This document shows, one piece after another, positions 42,528-51,794 of a stretch of DNA of 64,000 bases. The first letter of the stretch is position 1. Each line of letters starts with the position of its first letter. The stretch spans positions 1,860,001 to 1,924,000 of the forward strand of contig AP024889.1 in assembly GCA_024347015.1 (NCBI GenBank), written 5' to 3'. The DNA comes from Vibrio pectenicida. Its GTDB lineage: Bacteria; Pseudomonadota; Gammaproteobacteria; Enterobacterales; Vibrionaceae. The notes under the pieces are model-generated. The model saw only the letters and a program-made list of their open reading frames with translations. It made no database searches and was not told where the DNA came from. The position numbers and the translations under genes are program-made.

Positions 42528-44363
42528 ATGTTGATTAATGTCCCCCTTTTCCCCGCATCAGAGAACTCTATTCCATCAACGACAACAAATCGTCAGAAAA
42601 CAATATCTGATTCTCTTCGCCAAACAGCTCAAATTGAAAATGCGAAATGCCTTATCGTGGGTTATTCACCAACCGGAGGTGGACACACAGGTAGAACACT
42701 TAATATCGTTAAGATGGCATTAGAAAAAAACAAACTTCCCCATGGGAGCAGTGTCATTTTTCATGTTCCACCCGCTTGGCCTGACACCAACAAAGGTAAA
42801 AGTGCATTTGGAAAGCCACTATCAGACTTATGTCGATTACTGTCAGCAAACAAAGTCAATGTTATACTGACGCAATCTGATAAACCTATTTACGGCTACC
42901 TTACAAAGAGTGGCGGCTCAGATGATACTAACATTATGCGTCGTCTCGCATCATATCCTCAAAGAGAAGTTAGCAACAAAACGCTAGCAGATGCGAAGCT
43001 ATTCCACCCAAATAATAGCGACGTATCCTATCAATCACTACCAACCATTACAGCAAAAAATATTTTCTCTTATATTGTAGGTGAAAAGTCTAAAAGATTG
43101 ATAGCAGAAGAAAAAATCTACGTCTTAACTGACATGGCTCCAGATCTACAAAAAGCGGCGGGGAAGCACAATATTATGTCAACCCATAGAGTGGACCAGC
43201 AAAATCACGCCATTATGCTCCAGCCAAACGATCAACATGATCATAACCCTAAAAATGCATTACTTACTAAGGTTTTAGGAGGTACTGGAGAGCAAATATC
43301 TCACATTGGCCTTGGAGAAAAAAACACACTTCAGGATGTAGCTAAATCGTTAGCTAAGCTCAAAATCACTCAACAAAATAGCCTTGATGAAGCAAGGCAA
43401 GCAGTATACAAAGTCGCTCTAAATCATGCTCAAACACCTATCGAAATAACTAGCCCTATTGAATTCACAGGCGTAATTACTGCCGACAAATCGGTTAATC
43501 ATACTCAAATCAAAAGAATGACCTATGTCTACGCACATAAAAAAAACGATATCATTATTCAATATATTATTGATGGTATAAACCACGGCAAGCCCGGGTT
43601 TAAAGATCATCTCTTTATGATCTGTGGGGCAAATGCGCTCCCAAAATACAATGCGCTTCACTTAAGCTACATCGCTGATGCTGATGGAATCACAACGGCT
43701 GGAGCCGGCACTACTGGCGAATCGGTGTATTTACATAATACCGGTAGTTCAACCTCCAACCTCTTAGTTTTACCAATTGAAGAACACAATGAGCAAGAAG
43801 CCAACGCTTTATATCTACAGAAGCATTCGATTATGGCTAAGTACATAACATCAGGGCTAAATAAAAATTTACCCAACACACTAGATAATTTTTTTAAACG
43901 CCCTTTAGCCACAAGTGCACGAAATATGCGTTCACTATTTTCAGCAGTCCAGAATGAAGAGACTTACGTAAAACAAGCTTGTGATACTTTATTTGGTGAT
44001 GCTTCACCAAGTGAACAATCGCGTAAGTTTGCTCTTCGGGAGCAAGGTATGCGACGTAATCATCACCTGACTGTTCATCGAAGATTCTTTAAACTTGTTG
44101 GTCAGCTGGATGACAATATAGGAAGAGAAGTACCTCAAGGTATTAAGCTAACTACAAGCCATCAGGCGATTTCACAACAAGAAGCTCTGGATAAACTAAT
44201 GGACACAACATCACTCGCGCTTTTTTTAGAAACGGATCAGAATACAGCTCAGTCACTACCTATGTTAGAAAAAATACGGGCTATTTTTCAAAAAAATATA
44301 AATGCTGAAGAAAGAGCTAAAGTAACTGAAAAATTGTATCAATCACCCTATACAGGATTTTAG
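42528..44363 (+). CDS. GT-B glycosyltransferase-like protein
   Basis: The product is 611 aa without a signal peptide or membrane helix. Near the N-terminus CLIVGYSPTGGGHTGRTLNI (41-60) resembles the glycine-rich loop of MurG and MGDG-synthase-like GT-B enzymes. In the second half ITTAGAGTTGES (388-399) and VLPIEEHNEQEANALYL (414-430) resemble the GT28 C-terminal motif that binds the sugar nucleotide, with E399 and the E-x-N run. A region of about 170 residues follows (from 440) with no match. This is pattern recognition, not a family assignment; a secreted effector or a cytosolic glycan enzyme are both possible. It is the second gene of the cassette with the TIM-barrel protein and ends at a terminator. 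Confidence 0.5.
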   Translation: MLINVPLFPASENSIPSTTTNRQKTISDSLRQTAQIENAKCLIVGYSPTGGGHTGRTLNIVKMALEKNKLPHGSSVIFHVPPAWPDTNKGKSAFGKPLSDLCRLLSANKVNVILTQSDKPIYGYLTKSGGSDDTNIMRRLASYPQREVSNKTLADAKLFHPNNSDVSYQSLPTITAKNIFSYIVGEKSKRLIAEEKIYVLTDMAPDLQKAAGKHNIMSTHRVDQQNHAIMLQPNDQHDHNPKNALLTKVLGGTGEQISHIGLGEKNTLQDVAKSLAKLKITQQNSLDEARQAVYKVALNHAQTPIEITSPIEFTGVITADKSVNHTQIKRMTYVYAHKKNDIIIQYIIDGINHGKPGFKDHLFMICGANALPKYNALHLSYIADADGITTAGAGTTGESVYLHNTGSSTSNLLVLPIEEHNEQEANALYLQKHSIMAKYITSGLNKNLPNTLDNFFKRPLATSARNMRSLFSAVQNEETYVKQACDTLFGDASPSEQSRKFALREQGMRRNHHLTVHRRFFKLVGQLDDNIGREVPQGIKLTTSHQAISQQEALDKLMDTTSLALFLETDQNTAQSLPMLEKIRAIFQKNINAEERAKVTEKLYQSPYTGF

Positions 44364-44376
44364 TCCTTAATAAAAA

Positions 44377-44403
44377 AGCCCGCTATATTTTCACTAGCGG
44401 GCT
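44377..44403 (-). terminator. Intrinsic terminator for the NTF2-like gene
   Basis: AGCCCGCTA (44377-44385) pairs perfectly with TAGCGGGCT (44395-44403). Read on the minus strand the stem is followed by T6, so it chiefly ends the transcript of the gene at 44445-44963. It may also stop the cassette on the plus strand. Confidence 0.85.
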
Positions 44404-44444
44404 GTTAAATTAATATGCTAATTGAGCTTAAGTAACTATTAGTG

Positions 44445-44963
44445 TTACTTCGGGCTGTATGGTAGAGATGAATGATGTAGATTTATTCTCACATTTCCTG
44501 CATCGTCTTTGATATAACCAAAGGTATATTCTACTTTCACTTCTTGGCCATCAGTTCTAGTGAAGAAATAATTTCCCATCGCCATCGCCATATCTGAATT
44601 CTTGTCAGTAATAACGCCTTCATTTTCCCAACGAACATTGGTATATGGAGCTAAAGCAAAACCGTTATCTTCAGCAATTTCTCCACCAACAAAGTAAGAA
44701 AGCGCTTCTGATTTTGAATGCCTAAATTGATCTTCTACCGCCAATGTAGGCTTGAAAAGCACTGTGCCTAAGTCATAAGCATAAAACTTATTAATGTGTT
44801 TAGTCGCAGCACTGCGAGCATCTTTTGCTTTACCAATTGCAATGATGCCTTCACCCCAACCCTTTTGGGCTGCTTCCACTTCTTCAGGAGTAATTGGCGA
44901 AGCATAAACATTAAGTGCTAAAAGTGATGCAATTAGAGATGAAGCAATATAGGTTTTTCTCAT
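44445..44963 (-). CDS. Secreted SnoaL/NTF2-like protein
   Basis: The product is 172 aa from ATG 44963 (GAGGAAAC upstream); the longer frame adds seven residues ahead of the signal peptide. The signal peptide is MRKTYIASSLIASLLALNVYA-SP. The mature part has an NTF2-like flow: an initial helix (EVEAAQKGWGEGIIAIGKAKDARSAATKHINKFYAYDLGTVLFKPTLA), SKSEALSYFVGG, then strands ending KVEYTFGYIKDDAGNVRINLHHSSLPY. Such proteins are often periplasmic ligand-binding folds; the ligand is unknown. It stands alone between two terminators. Confidence 0.78.
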   Translation of the reverse strand: MRKTYIASSLIASLLALNVYASPITPEEVEAAQKGWGEGIIAIGKAKDARSAATKHINKFYAYDLGTVLFKPTLAVEDQFRHSKSEALSYFVGGEIAEDNGFALAPYTNVRWENEGVITDKNSDMAMAMGNYFFTRTDGQEVKVEYTFGYIKDDAGNVRINLHHSSLPYSPK

Positions 44964-45215
44964 AGATAGTTTCCTCGTCAGCAAGATAGCGTATACCTTT
45001 CTAACTTACTCGAAATGATTTGTCTATCAATTTTCTAACTATTATGAATAACAAACGGTAAAAAACATTCTTGGTGATAATATTTGATCCACTTCTTTAT
45101 GTCTGCTAGCGTAACTAAAAGCCAAGCATATAATTGCGCACAAGCTATTGAATATTAATGGCATTACAAGAAGTAATACCTTATTGCCACTTTGAACGTA
45201 TTTTTAAGGAGCTTT

Positions 45216-47381
45216 ATGCGTTTCTCCCTCATTACATTGGCTGTATCAGCGACATTGATCTCTGGCTGCAGCAACCAAGGAATTCAAACCGTGACTCAAC
45301 CTTCTCAAGTCGAGCTAACTGCTCAACAAACTCAAGCGCCTGTGGCGAAGAAAGTTCCCCATGTTCTAGAAAGCCATGGTGAAACTCGTATCGATAACTA
45401 TTATTGGATGCGTGATGATAAACGGAAAGACACAAAAATTTTGCAGCACCTTGAACAAGAGAATCAATATGCTGATACTGTTTTAAAACACACGGAAAGA
45501 TTACAAGAGCAGCTTTTTGAGGAGATAAAAGGTCGCATTGCTAAAGACGACAATTCGGTGCCAGTTAAAGAAGGTAACTACTTTTATTCTAGTCAGGTGT
45601 TGGGGGATAATGAGTACGCAATATATCGACGTGCCAAAGACTTTGCAGGCACAAACTCCGAGCTATTAATAGATGCTAACGAACTAGCAAAAGAGCACGA
45701 ATTTTTTAATATCGGGGGACTTTACGTTAGCCCAAATGAGTCACTTTTGGCCTATGGAGAAGATACTTTAAGTCGGCGAGTCTATACCATTCGTGTCAAA
45801 GATTTAGACACCGGTACCTACTTAGCTGATAAAGTGGAAGGAGCTGAGAGTGATATTGCTTGGCAAAACGACAATAAAGCGTTTTATTACATCAAGAAAG
45901 ATCCACAAACTCTGCTAGGTTTTCAAGTCTATCACCACATTCTAGGCACACCACAAAGTAGCGACACCTTAATTTACGAAGAATTAGACGATGCTTATTA
46001 TACCTCCCTCGGTAAGAGTAAAGACGGGGAGCAAGTCTATATTTTCCACTCAAGTACAGAAACCAGTAGCGTGTCGGTTATTGACGCTAATAATCCACAG
46101 CCTAACGCCAAAGCCTTCTACCCACGAGAAGAAGGAGTCGAATATAGCATAGCTAAACTTAATGATTGGTACTACATCTACACCAACTACCAGGCAGTGA
46201 ACTTTCGTCTGATGAAAGTAGAGCAAAATAACATCCATGACCGTAGCAAATGGCAAGATGTTATCGCTGCCGACAACGACACCTTACTCGTTGATTTTAC
46301 CTTATTTGAAGATCACTTAGTCTACGAACAGCGTAAAGGCGGCCTATCAACAGTCACAATCCGTCAACTATCAACAGATAAAGAGTTCCCATTAGAGTTC
46401 AACGATAGTGCTTTTTCTGCCTACTTTACCGGTAACTATGAGCTTGATAACTCAATGGTACGAGTTTATTACAGTAGCTTAACCACCCCCGGTACCTACT
46501 ATGATTTTGATCTTGTAACGGGTAAGCCCGAAGTTATGAAGCAGACACCTGTACTAGGTGATTTCGATGCCAACAATTATCAATCAGAACGCATTATGGT
46601 CTCTGCTAGAGATGGCAAACAGATACCTGTGTCTTTGGTATACCGTAAGGACAAGTTCAAAAAAGATGGCACAAATCCGATATACCAATATGGCTATGGA
46701 TCATATGGGCATACCATTAACCCGTCATTTAGCTCAGCGCGTCTTAGCTTATTAGATCGTGGCTTTGTGTATGCAATCGCGCATATCAGAGGCTCAGAAA
46801 TGCTAGGAAGACCATGGTATGAAGACGGTAAAAAACTTACTAAGCAAAATACCTTTAATGACTTTATAGATGTAACGAAATCGCTCACCGATTCGGGTTA
46901 CGGTTCAAAAGATAAGGTATTTTCTGTAGGAGGCTCAGCAGGAGGCCTGCTGATGGGTGCCGTGATAAATCAAGCGCCTGAACTATACCGAGGTGTCGCT
47001 GCTCATGTTCCATTTGTTGACGTAGTTACGACTATGCTTGACGAATCTATTCCCCTAACGACTAACGAGTATGATGAATGGGGTAACCCTGGAGAAAAGA
47101 CTTACTATGAGTATATGTTGAGCTATTCGCCCTATGACAACATCAGTGCTCAAACCTATCCAAATATGTTAGTAACAACGGGATTACACGACTCTCAAGT
47201 TCAGTATTTTGAACCCATGAAGTGGGTGGCAAAGCTGCGGGAAATAAAGACGGGTAATAATGCATTACTATTTAAAACGGACATGGAAGCAGGTCACGGC
47301 GGCGCGTCTGGTCGCTTTAAGCGCTTAAAAGAAGACGCCCTTGAATATGCATTTTTCCTCGACTTATTAAATGAACAATGA
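45216..47381 (+). CDS. S9 family prolyl oligopeptidase/protease II-like lipoprotein
   Basis: The product is 721 aa from ATG 45216 (TTAAGGAGC upstream); the longer frame would precede the signal. It has a lipoprotein signal peptide with lipobox LISGC (cysteine about residue 18). An N-terminal beta-propeller (about 60-440) is followed by the hydrolase domain with catalytic serine in SVGGSAGGLLMG, aspartate in TTGLHDSQV and histidine in MEAGHGGASGRF. This is oligopeptidase B/PtrB-like, cleaving after basic residues in short peptides. The periplasmic lipoprotein form is common in marine bacteria. It ends at a strong terminator. Confidence 0.93.
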   Translation: MRFSLITLAVSATLISGCSNQGIQTVTQPSQVELTAQQTQAPVAKKVPHVLESHGETRIDNYYWMRDDKRKDTKILQHLEQENQYADTVLKHTERLQEQLFEEIKGRIAKDDNSVPVKEGNYFYSSQVLGDNEYAIYRRAKDFAGTNSELLIDANELAKEHEFFNIGGLYVSPNESLLAYGEDTLSRRVYTIRVKDLDTGTYLADKVEGAESDIAWQNDNKAFYYIKKDPQTLLGFQVYHHILGTPQSSDTLIYEELDDAYYTSLGKSKDGEQVYIFHSSTETSSVSVIDANNPQPNAKAFYPREEGVEYSIAKLNDWYYIYTNYQAVNFRLMKVEQNNIHDRSKWQDVIAADNDTLLVDFTLFEDHLVYEQRKGGLSTVTIRQLSTDKEFPLEFNDSAFSAYFTGNYELDNSMVRVYYSSLTTPGTYYDFDLVTGKPEVMKQTPVLGDFDANNYQSERIMVSARDGKQIPVSLVYRKDKFKKDGTNPIYQYGYGSYGHTINPSFSSARLSLLDRGFVYAIAHIRGSEMLGRPWYEDGKKLTKQNTFNDFIDVTKSLTDSGYGSKDKVFSVGGSAGGLLMGAVINQAPELYRGVAAHVPFVDVVTTMLDESIPLTTNEYDEWGNPGEKTYYEYMLSYSPYDNISAQTYPNMLVTTGLHDSQVQYFEPMKWVAKLREIKTGNNALLFKTDMEAGHGGASGRFKRLKEDALEYAFFLDLLNEQ

Positions 47382-47390
47382 TTCTTCAAG

Positions 47391-47421
47391 TAACAAAGCC
47401 CGCTTACTGCGGGCTTTGTTA
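47391..47421 (+). terminator. Stem-loop terminator after oligopeptidase
   Basis: TAACAAAGCCCGC (47391-47403) pairs perfectly with 47409-47421 around a 5-base loop. The 3' arm is T-rich, and the same hairpin could serve the converging DUF2947 gene. Confidence 0.8.
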
Positions 47422-47449
47422 CATAAACAACATTCCTGATTAACAAGCT

Positions 47450-47923
47450 TTACTGTCTGTACCCAACTCTAATATTACCTTTAGAATCAAACCACAAAGC
47501 TTCTTTGCGTCGGCGAGCAATCAAGATCGGGCCATCATCATAAAACAGAAAATTTTTCCAATAACGCTTAAAGATGGACCACTTGGTTTCAACAATATTA
47601 TACTTTTCATAACAAAAATAGACTGTAACATCATCCTGCCAACTGAGAAATTCATCTACCCCAGGAGGTAGAGCCTCATCATCTGACTCCCAAGATACCA
47701 TCCAATCTAAACTCTCCTCCCAATTGGACGTTTTCATCGGCCAGTCAGTCGAACTTAAACGATCAGCATCAGGGCTATGAGTACTAATATTTTCTTTCCA
47801 AAACTGAGAAGAACGGGCCTGAGTCATGGGTTTTATTAACTCTAGATCATGCTCTGCAACAGGCATAGAGTGATGAGTAAAAATCCATTTTCTTTGGTAT
47901 TCGTCCAAAGTGAGATACGACAT
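47450..47923 (-). CDS. DUF2947 family protein
   Basis: The product is 157 aa, soluble and rich in tryptophan and aromatic residues: FTHHSMPVAEHDLELIKPM, SLDWMVSWESDDEALPPGVDEFLSWQDD and WKNFLFYDDGPILIARRRKEALWFDSKGNIRVG. It matches my memory of DUF2947, a vibrio and relatives family of unknown function. It is the last gene of the tyrR-GNAT-HD run, 12 bp after the HD gene. Confidence 0.72.
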   Translation of the reverse strand: MSYLTLDEYQRKWIFTHHSMPVAEHDLELIKPMTQARSSQFWKENISTHSPDADRLSSTDWPMKTSNWEESLDWMVSWESDDEALPPGVDEFLSWQDDVTVYFCYEKYNIVETKWSIFKRYWKNFLFYDDGPILIARRRKEALWFDSKGNIRVGYRQ

Positions 47924-47935
47924 TCATTTTCCTCA

Positions 47936-48523
47936 TTAGGCTTTAAGCCATCCTTGATGGCTGACATCTTCAATCATTTTTTTGGCTTGATCCCACAGTA
48001 CTTGAGAGCCATCTTCAATTTTTCGGTTGACAGCCAGCGCTTGATCACAAGTCACCCCATGCTCTAACCAGCCTTGTCCACCATTGTGATAGTTCAACAG
48101 CATAGGAATAAGCCTATCGAGCGCTTTGGCAAACTTAGCATCGGCTGAATCTGCACCCTCAAATTCACACCAGAGGCTGAATAGTTCCTCTTGCTGATCA
48201 CAAGGCAACATGGAAAATAGTCGCTTAGCAGCTGACAACTCCTTGTCTTTTTGAGATTCGATAGCTTGGGTATCGTAGGCAAAAGTGTCACCTGCATCTA
48301 TTTCAACGATATCGTGCAGCAATAGCATTTTTACCACTCGAGTAATATCTATCGACTCATTGGCATGTTCTTCGAGCAAAATAGCCATAATGGCTACATG
48401 CCAACTATGTTCAGCACTATTTTCCAGCCGATTATCGGCACTTTTCACTCTAGCTCTTCGTAAAACCGACTTAAGTTGATCTAACTCCATGAGCAAGGAC
48501 AACTGTTTTTCTATGCGACTCAT
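47936..48523 (-). CDS. HD-domain phosphohydrolase (HDDC2/YfbR-like)
   Basis: The product is 195 aa from ATG 48523, which overlaps the previous stop by one base (TGATG); a TTG one codon earlier is possible. HD-domain ligands are visible: H in ENSAEHSWHVA, HD in LLLHDIVEIDAGD, and D in KALDRLIPML. Members of this clade remove phosphate from deoxynucleoside 5'-monophosphates. It lies in a tightly overlapping run with a GNAT acetyltransferase and tyrR. Confidence 0.85.
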   Translation of the reverse strand: MSRIEKQLSLLMELDQLKSVLRRARVKSADNRLENSAEHSWHVAIMAILLEEHANESIDITRVVKMLLLHDIVEIDAGDTFAYDTQAIESQKDKELSAAKRLFSMLPCDQQEELFSLWCEFEGADSADAKFAKALDRLIPMLLNYHNGGQGWLEHGVTCDQALAVNRKIEDGSQVLWDQAKKMIEDVSHQGWLKA

Positions 48524-49098
48524 CAAGCCTTCCAGTTTTCATTGACTAATGAACTCAAAATATGGTCTTCCCACACATCATCAATAAGCAAGTAGTCTGT
48601 TGCGATTCCTTCTTTTTTAAATCCAAGGCGCATCAAGGTTGCTTCACTACGATGATTACGTGGAAGATAGGCCGCCATTATTCGATGCACATTTTGTATA
48701 TTAAACATATATTTAATTGCCAATCTCATCGCTCTAGTCATAGCCCCTTTACCCTGGACATTCTCTGCCAAAGAGTACCCTAGGTTACAAGCATGAAATG
48801 GGAAACGTGATACATTGCTAAAAGATACCGTTCCCATCATATTTCCTGAGTCACTATCTAAAATAATCAAATAGTATCCCAGTCCCATTCGGTGAAGCTC
48901 GTGAAGCTTAATCAGTCTTTGAGTCCAACCAGCCTCTGAGTAAAAAGCTTCTTCTCTGCGGGGCTCCCAAGGCTTAAGAAAATCTTTGTTAGCAACAAAG
49001 TAGTCAGAAATCAATTTACCATCGGTCGGCTCAGCAGTTCGTAAGATGATGTTCTCATCTTGTTCATAAACATTTTTCGACGTACTTACTCGTTCCAT
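48523..49098 (-). CDS. RimJ/RimL-type GNAT acetyltransferase
   Basis: The product is 191 aa. GNAT motifs: LRTAEPTDGKLISDYFVANKDFLKPWEP (RimJ-like start), YYLIILDSDSGNMMGTVSFSNV, the acetyl-CoA loop SLAENVQGKGAMTRAMRLAIKY (Q/R-x-x-G-x-G/A type) and HRIMAAYLPRNHRSEATLMRLGFKKEGIA. It likely N-acetylates a ribosomal or other protein N-terminus. It starts inside the tyrR stop (TAATG) and ends inside the HD start, so it is translationally coupled on both sides. Confidence 0.9.
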   Translation of the reverse strand: MERVSTSKNVYEQDENIILRTAEPTDGKLISDYFVANKDFLKPWEPRREEAFYSEAGWTQRLIKLHELHRMGLGYYLIILDSDSGNMMGTVSFSNVSRFPFHACNLGYSLAENVQGKGAMTRAMRLAIKYMFNIQNVHRIMAAYLPRNHRSEATLMRLGFKKEGIATDYLLIDDVWEDHILSSLVNENWKA

Positions 49099-50642
49099 TA
49101 GTTCTTTCTTATTCCGTATTCACGTAACTTATTTGCAACTGAGGTATGAGAGACATTCAGTCTTTTCGCAAGCTTACGACTTGAAGGGAAAGACTGATAC
49201 AAACGCTCTAAAACCTGGGACTCATAATCCTTCATAATTTCATCTAGCGACCCATCTAAATTAATTGCTGGGCCACTCGCTGTAGCGCTTTCTAATTGAG
49301 GAAGGTGGAATAAATCTACCGTTATTGTCGCTGAATCTAATTCTGTTAGCGCTCTAAGAACCATATTCTCTAGCTGACGCATGTTACCAGGCCATTGGTA
49401 ATTAATGAGTTGATCAACTAGATCTTCACTAAGTTCGGGCTTTTTAACTCCCAATTGCTTGACATATTTAGACACAAATAAGTCCAGTAATGGCGCAATA
49501 TCATTGGGTCGTTCACGTAACGAAGGAATGTTTAATGTCAGAACATTTAAGCGGTAGAATAAATCTTCACGAAATGACCTAGACTCAGCCAATTCACCTA
49601 AGTTATGTCGAGTAGAAGCAATCACACGCACATCTACATGAATCTCTTGCTCCGCACCGACTCTTCGAAAAGTACCATCTTGAAGTAATCTGAGCAGTTT
49701 GATTTGTAAATGTGGGCTCATCTCGCCGATTTCATCGAGAAATACTGTACCACCATCCGCTTGCTCAAATATTCCCTTGTGTCCTTGCTCATGATTAAAC
49801 GAGCCAGGTGCATGACCAAATAATTCTGTCTCCGCGACATCATCTGGCATAGAAGCACAGCTCAAAACCAAAAATGGCGCCGCTGCTCTGTGTGATCGGT
49901 TATGGCAAGCCCTCGCAAGCATTTCTTTGCCAGTTCCAGTCTCTCCTTGAACCAACAACGGCTGATCTAACACACAAAGCTTTTTAGCCTGTCCCATCAA
50001 TGCCTTATGTCGGTTTGAGACACCTACAAAATGTTCAAAGCCAAGATTGTTATGGGCGGGAAGAGAATCAACTAAGATTGGTTTTTCTTGGCTCGGGCGA
50101 ATAATCATCACTGTACTTGCCAAAATTGATTCGTTGGATTCTGCAATAATATATACTGGCATCACTTCCATCGAATAATCTAACCCACCAATCACTACAT
50201 CCTCACGATGACGCGTTACTTTACCATCTGTCCAACTCGAAAAATTGAAGTTTGGTAACAAACTAGTAATCGGATGCCCGATCATGTCTTCTTGTTCACT
50301 ATTGAACAAACTCAAGGCTGCATGGTTGGCCATATCAACATGACCTTTCATATCAATCGCAAGTACCGGTTCTGGTAAGCTATTAAGCAGCGAAATAAGC
50401 TCGGTATTATGCCTCTCCATCGGCATAAACTGAATTTTACGCACATCCTTCACACCAGTGATACGTCGTATCTCGGCCATTAACTCACTGAAAGTATCAA
50501 AGTCAATATCTGGACAATTAAGATAGATAATACCCGTGGTATCAATTTCGATGCCTCGTAAATCAATATTCCTAGAAGCCAGAATATCCAGTAGCTCACG
50601 TGTAAGCCCGAGTCTGTCTTCACATATTACTTCTAATCTCAC
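49098..50642 (-). CDS. tyrR: Aromatic amino acid regulator TyrR
   Basis: The product is 514 aa from GTG 50642, matching the E. coli start MRLEVxCEDRLGLTRELLD. It has an N-terminal ACT domain (1-75), a PAS domain (about 80-190, LNSLPEPVLAIDMKGHVDMANHAALSLF), an AAA+ domain with Walker A GETGTGKEM and Walker B GGTVFLDEIGEM, and a C-terminal Fis-type helix-turn-helix (LAKRLNVSHTSVANKLREYGI). The sigma-54 GAFTGA loop is replaced (GHAPGSFNHE), consistent with TyrR acting at sigma-70 promoters. It heads a run of four genes and would bind tyrosine or phenylalanine; an aromatic permease gene lies at the right edge of the window. Confidence 0.96.
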   Translation of the reverse strand: MRLEVICEDRLGLTRELLDILASRNIDLRGIEIDTTGIIYLNCPDIDFDTFSELMAEIRRITGVKDVRKIQFMPMERHNTELISLLNSLPEPVLAIDMKGHVDMANHAALSLFNSEQEDMIGHPITSLLPNFNFSSWTDGKVTRHREDVVIGGLDYSMEVMPVYIIAESNESILASTVMIIRPSQEKPILVDSLPAHNNLGFEHFVGVSNRHKALMGQAKKLCVLDQPLLVQGETGTGKEMLARACHNRSHRAAAPFLVLSCASMPDDVAETELFGHAPGSFNHEQGHKGIFEQADGGTVFLDEIGEMSPHLQIKLLRLLQDGTFRRVGAEQEIHVDVRVIASTRHNLGELAESRSFREDLFYRLNVLTLNIPSLRERPNDIAPLLDLFVSKYVKQLGVKKPELSEDLVDQLINYQWPGNMRQLENMVLRALTELDSATITVDLFHLPQLESATASGPAINLDGSLDEIMKDYESQVLERLYQSFPSSRKLAKRLNVSHTSVANKLREYGIRKN

Positions 50643-50744
50643 TGAGGAAATCCCTAGTCTGAGGTGTCAGGAAAAGTTGACAGTAGTTTCCCCCAAGCGA
50701 AAATCCTCGTCAAGTAAAGCAACATTACCAGCTTCACAATAGCG

Positions 50745-51794
50745 CTATTTGATTGTTAAAGCGGCGATCTTTTCTACGATACGCTTACGAATGGCGCCAA
50801 GTTTGACTTGCCTTTCAGAATGCCAAGTAGTCGGCCGAAGTAAAGCCATAGCTTTTAGTCCAAGTCTTGCAGTGAGTATACCAACGCCCAAGCCTTGCCC
50901 TGCTCTAGCAGATATTTTCCCAGCAAGATCCATTGACAACAGATCCACACTTGCATCGATTGCAAGCTCACTTACTCCTACTAATGCCATATTAATTAGA
51001 ATTGACTTAAACAGTTTCAGTCTAGATAAATATCCAAGCTCAACACCATAGATTTCTGCCAAGCTATCAATCATTTTGAAGCTTCGCCAAGCAACCAATA
51101 GCATGTCGGCAACTGCAAGAGGGCTTATCGCTACCAGTGCCGCAGATTCTGTAGAATATTGAGTCACTATTTTAGTCGCTTCTTTATCTTGTTCGCCAAC
51201 AACGATAGCATCATACATTTCAATGATTTCACTATCACTGTGCGATTCATTTAGCGCTTGTTGCCAACGTACATAACTTGGTGATGTAGGCGCAACCCTT
51301 GCCCGCTTAGCTAACGACTGGCAAAAAACTTTGCCCTCCCCGACACTATTGTTTGTGATTAAACATTCAGCTTTATCTTGTGTGCTAAGTTGTTGACGTA
51401 ACCTTTTAAGTAACCATAACTCTTTACCAATCGCAATAACGCCCAACGAAGCAAGTATCGCAACAAATCCAGCCCATCCAACAGATAACCAATCGTCCAT
51501 TTGAATCGAGGTATATAGACTATCTATCGATTGCCAAGCGATTAAAACGGTGAAAACACTTAACAAGCCGCCGGCAAGAAAACGTTTTCTTTTAGGAGGT
51601 TGAATTATCCTTTCGAGATTTTTTTCAATATCGACATTTGCTTCATCAACTTGCTCTTTTGCCGTGATAAATGTGTCTTTATCATCAAACTGCCGTTGTA
51701 TTGTCAGTTCACTAGTATGCATTCTTGGTTTATCTTCTAACGTTTGCGTATAAATTTTCTGCGCTTTTAATTGGTTATCCTTAGAGTCATTCAT
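50745..51794 (-). CDS. ycjF: YcjF-type membrane protein (TIGR01620/DUF697)
   Basis: The product is 349 aa with two adjacent central membrane helices (about 71-125), then a DUF697-like C-terminal domain (STESAALVAISPLAVADMLLVAWRSFKMIDSLAEIYGVELG, MALVGVSELAIDASVDL). The acidic N-terminus is soluble. It starts in the four-base ATGA overlap with ycjX. The ycjX-ycjF pair sits next to tyrR in E. coli and is induced by envelope stress through PspF; no enhancer site was verified here. Function unknown. Confidence 0.9.
   Translation of the reverse strand: MNDSKDNQLKAQKIYTQTLEDKPRMHTSELTIQRQFDDKDTFITAKEQVDEANVDIEKNLERIIQPPKRKRFLAGGLLSVFTVLIAWQSIDSLYTSIQMDDWLSVGWAGFVAILASLGVIAIGKELWLLKRLRQQLSTQDKAECLITNNSVGEGKVFCQSLAKRARVAPTSPSYVRWQQALNESHSDSEIIEMYDAIVVGEQDKEATKIVTQYSTESAALVAISPLAVADMLLVAWRSFKMIDSLAEIYGVELGYLSRLKLFKSILINMALVGVSELAIDASVDLLSMDLAGKISARAGQGLGVGILTARLGLKAMALLRPTTWHSERQVKLGAIRKRIVEKIAALTIK

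Noticed and set aside
49098..50642. TyrR as a sigma-54 activator
   Set aside because: The GAFTGA loop is replaced by a non-matching sequence, as in known TyrR proteins.
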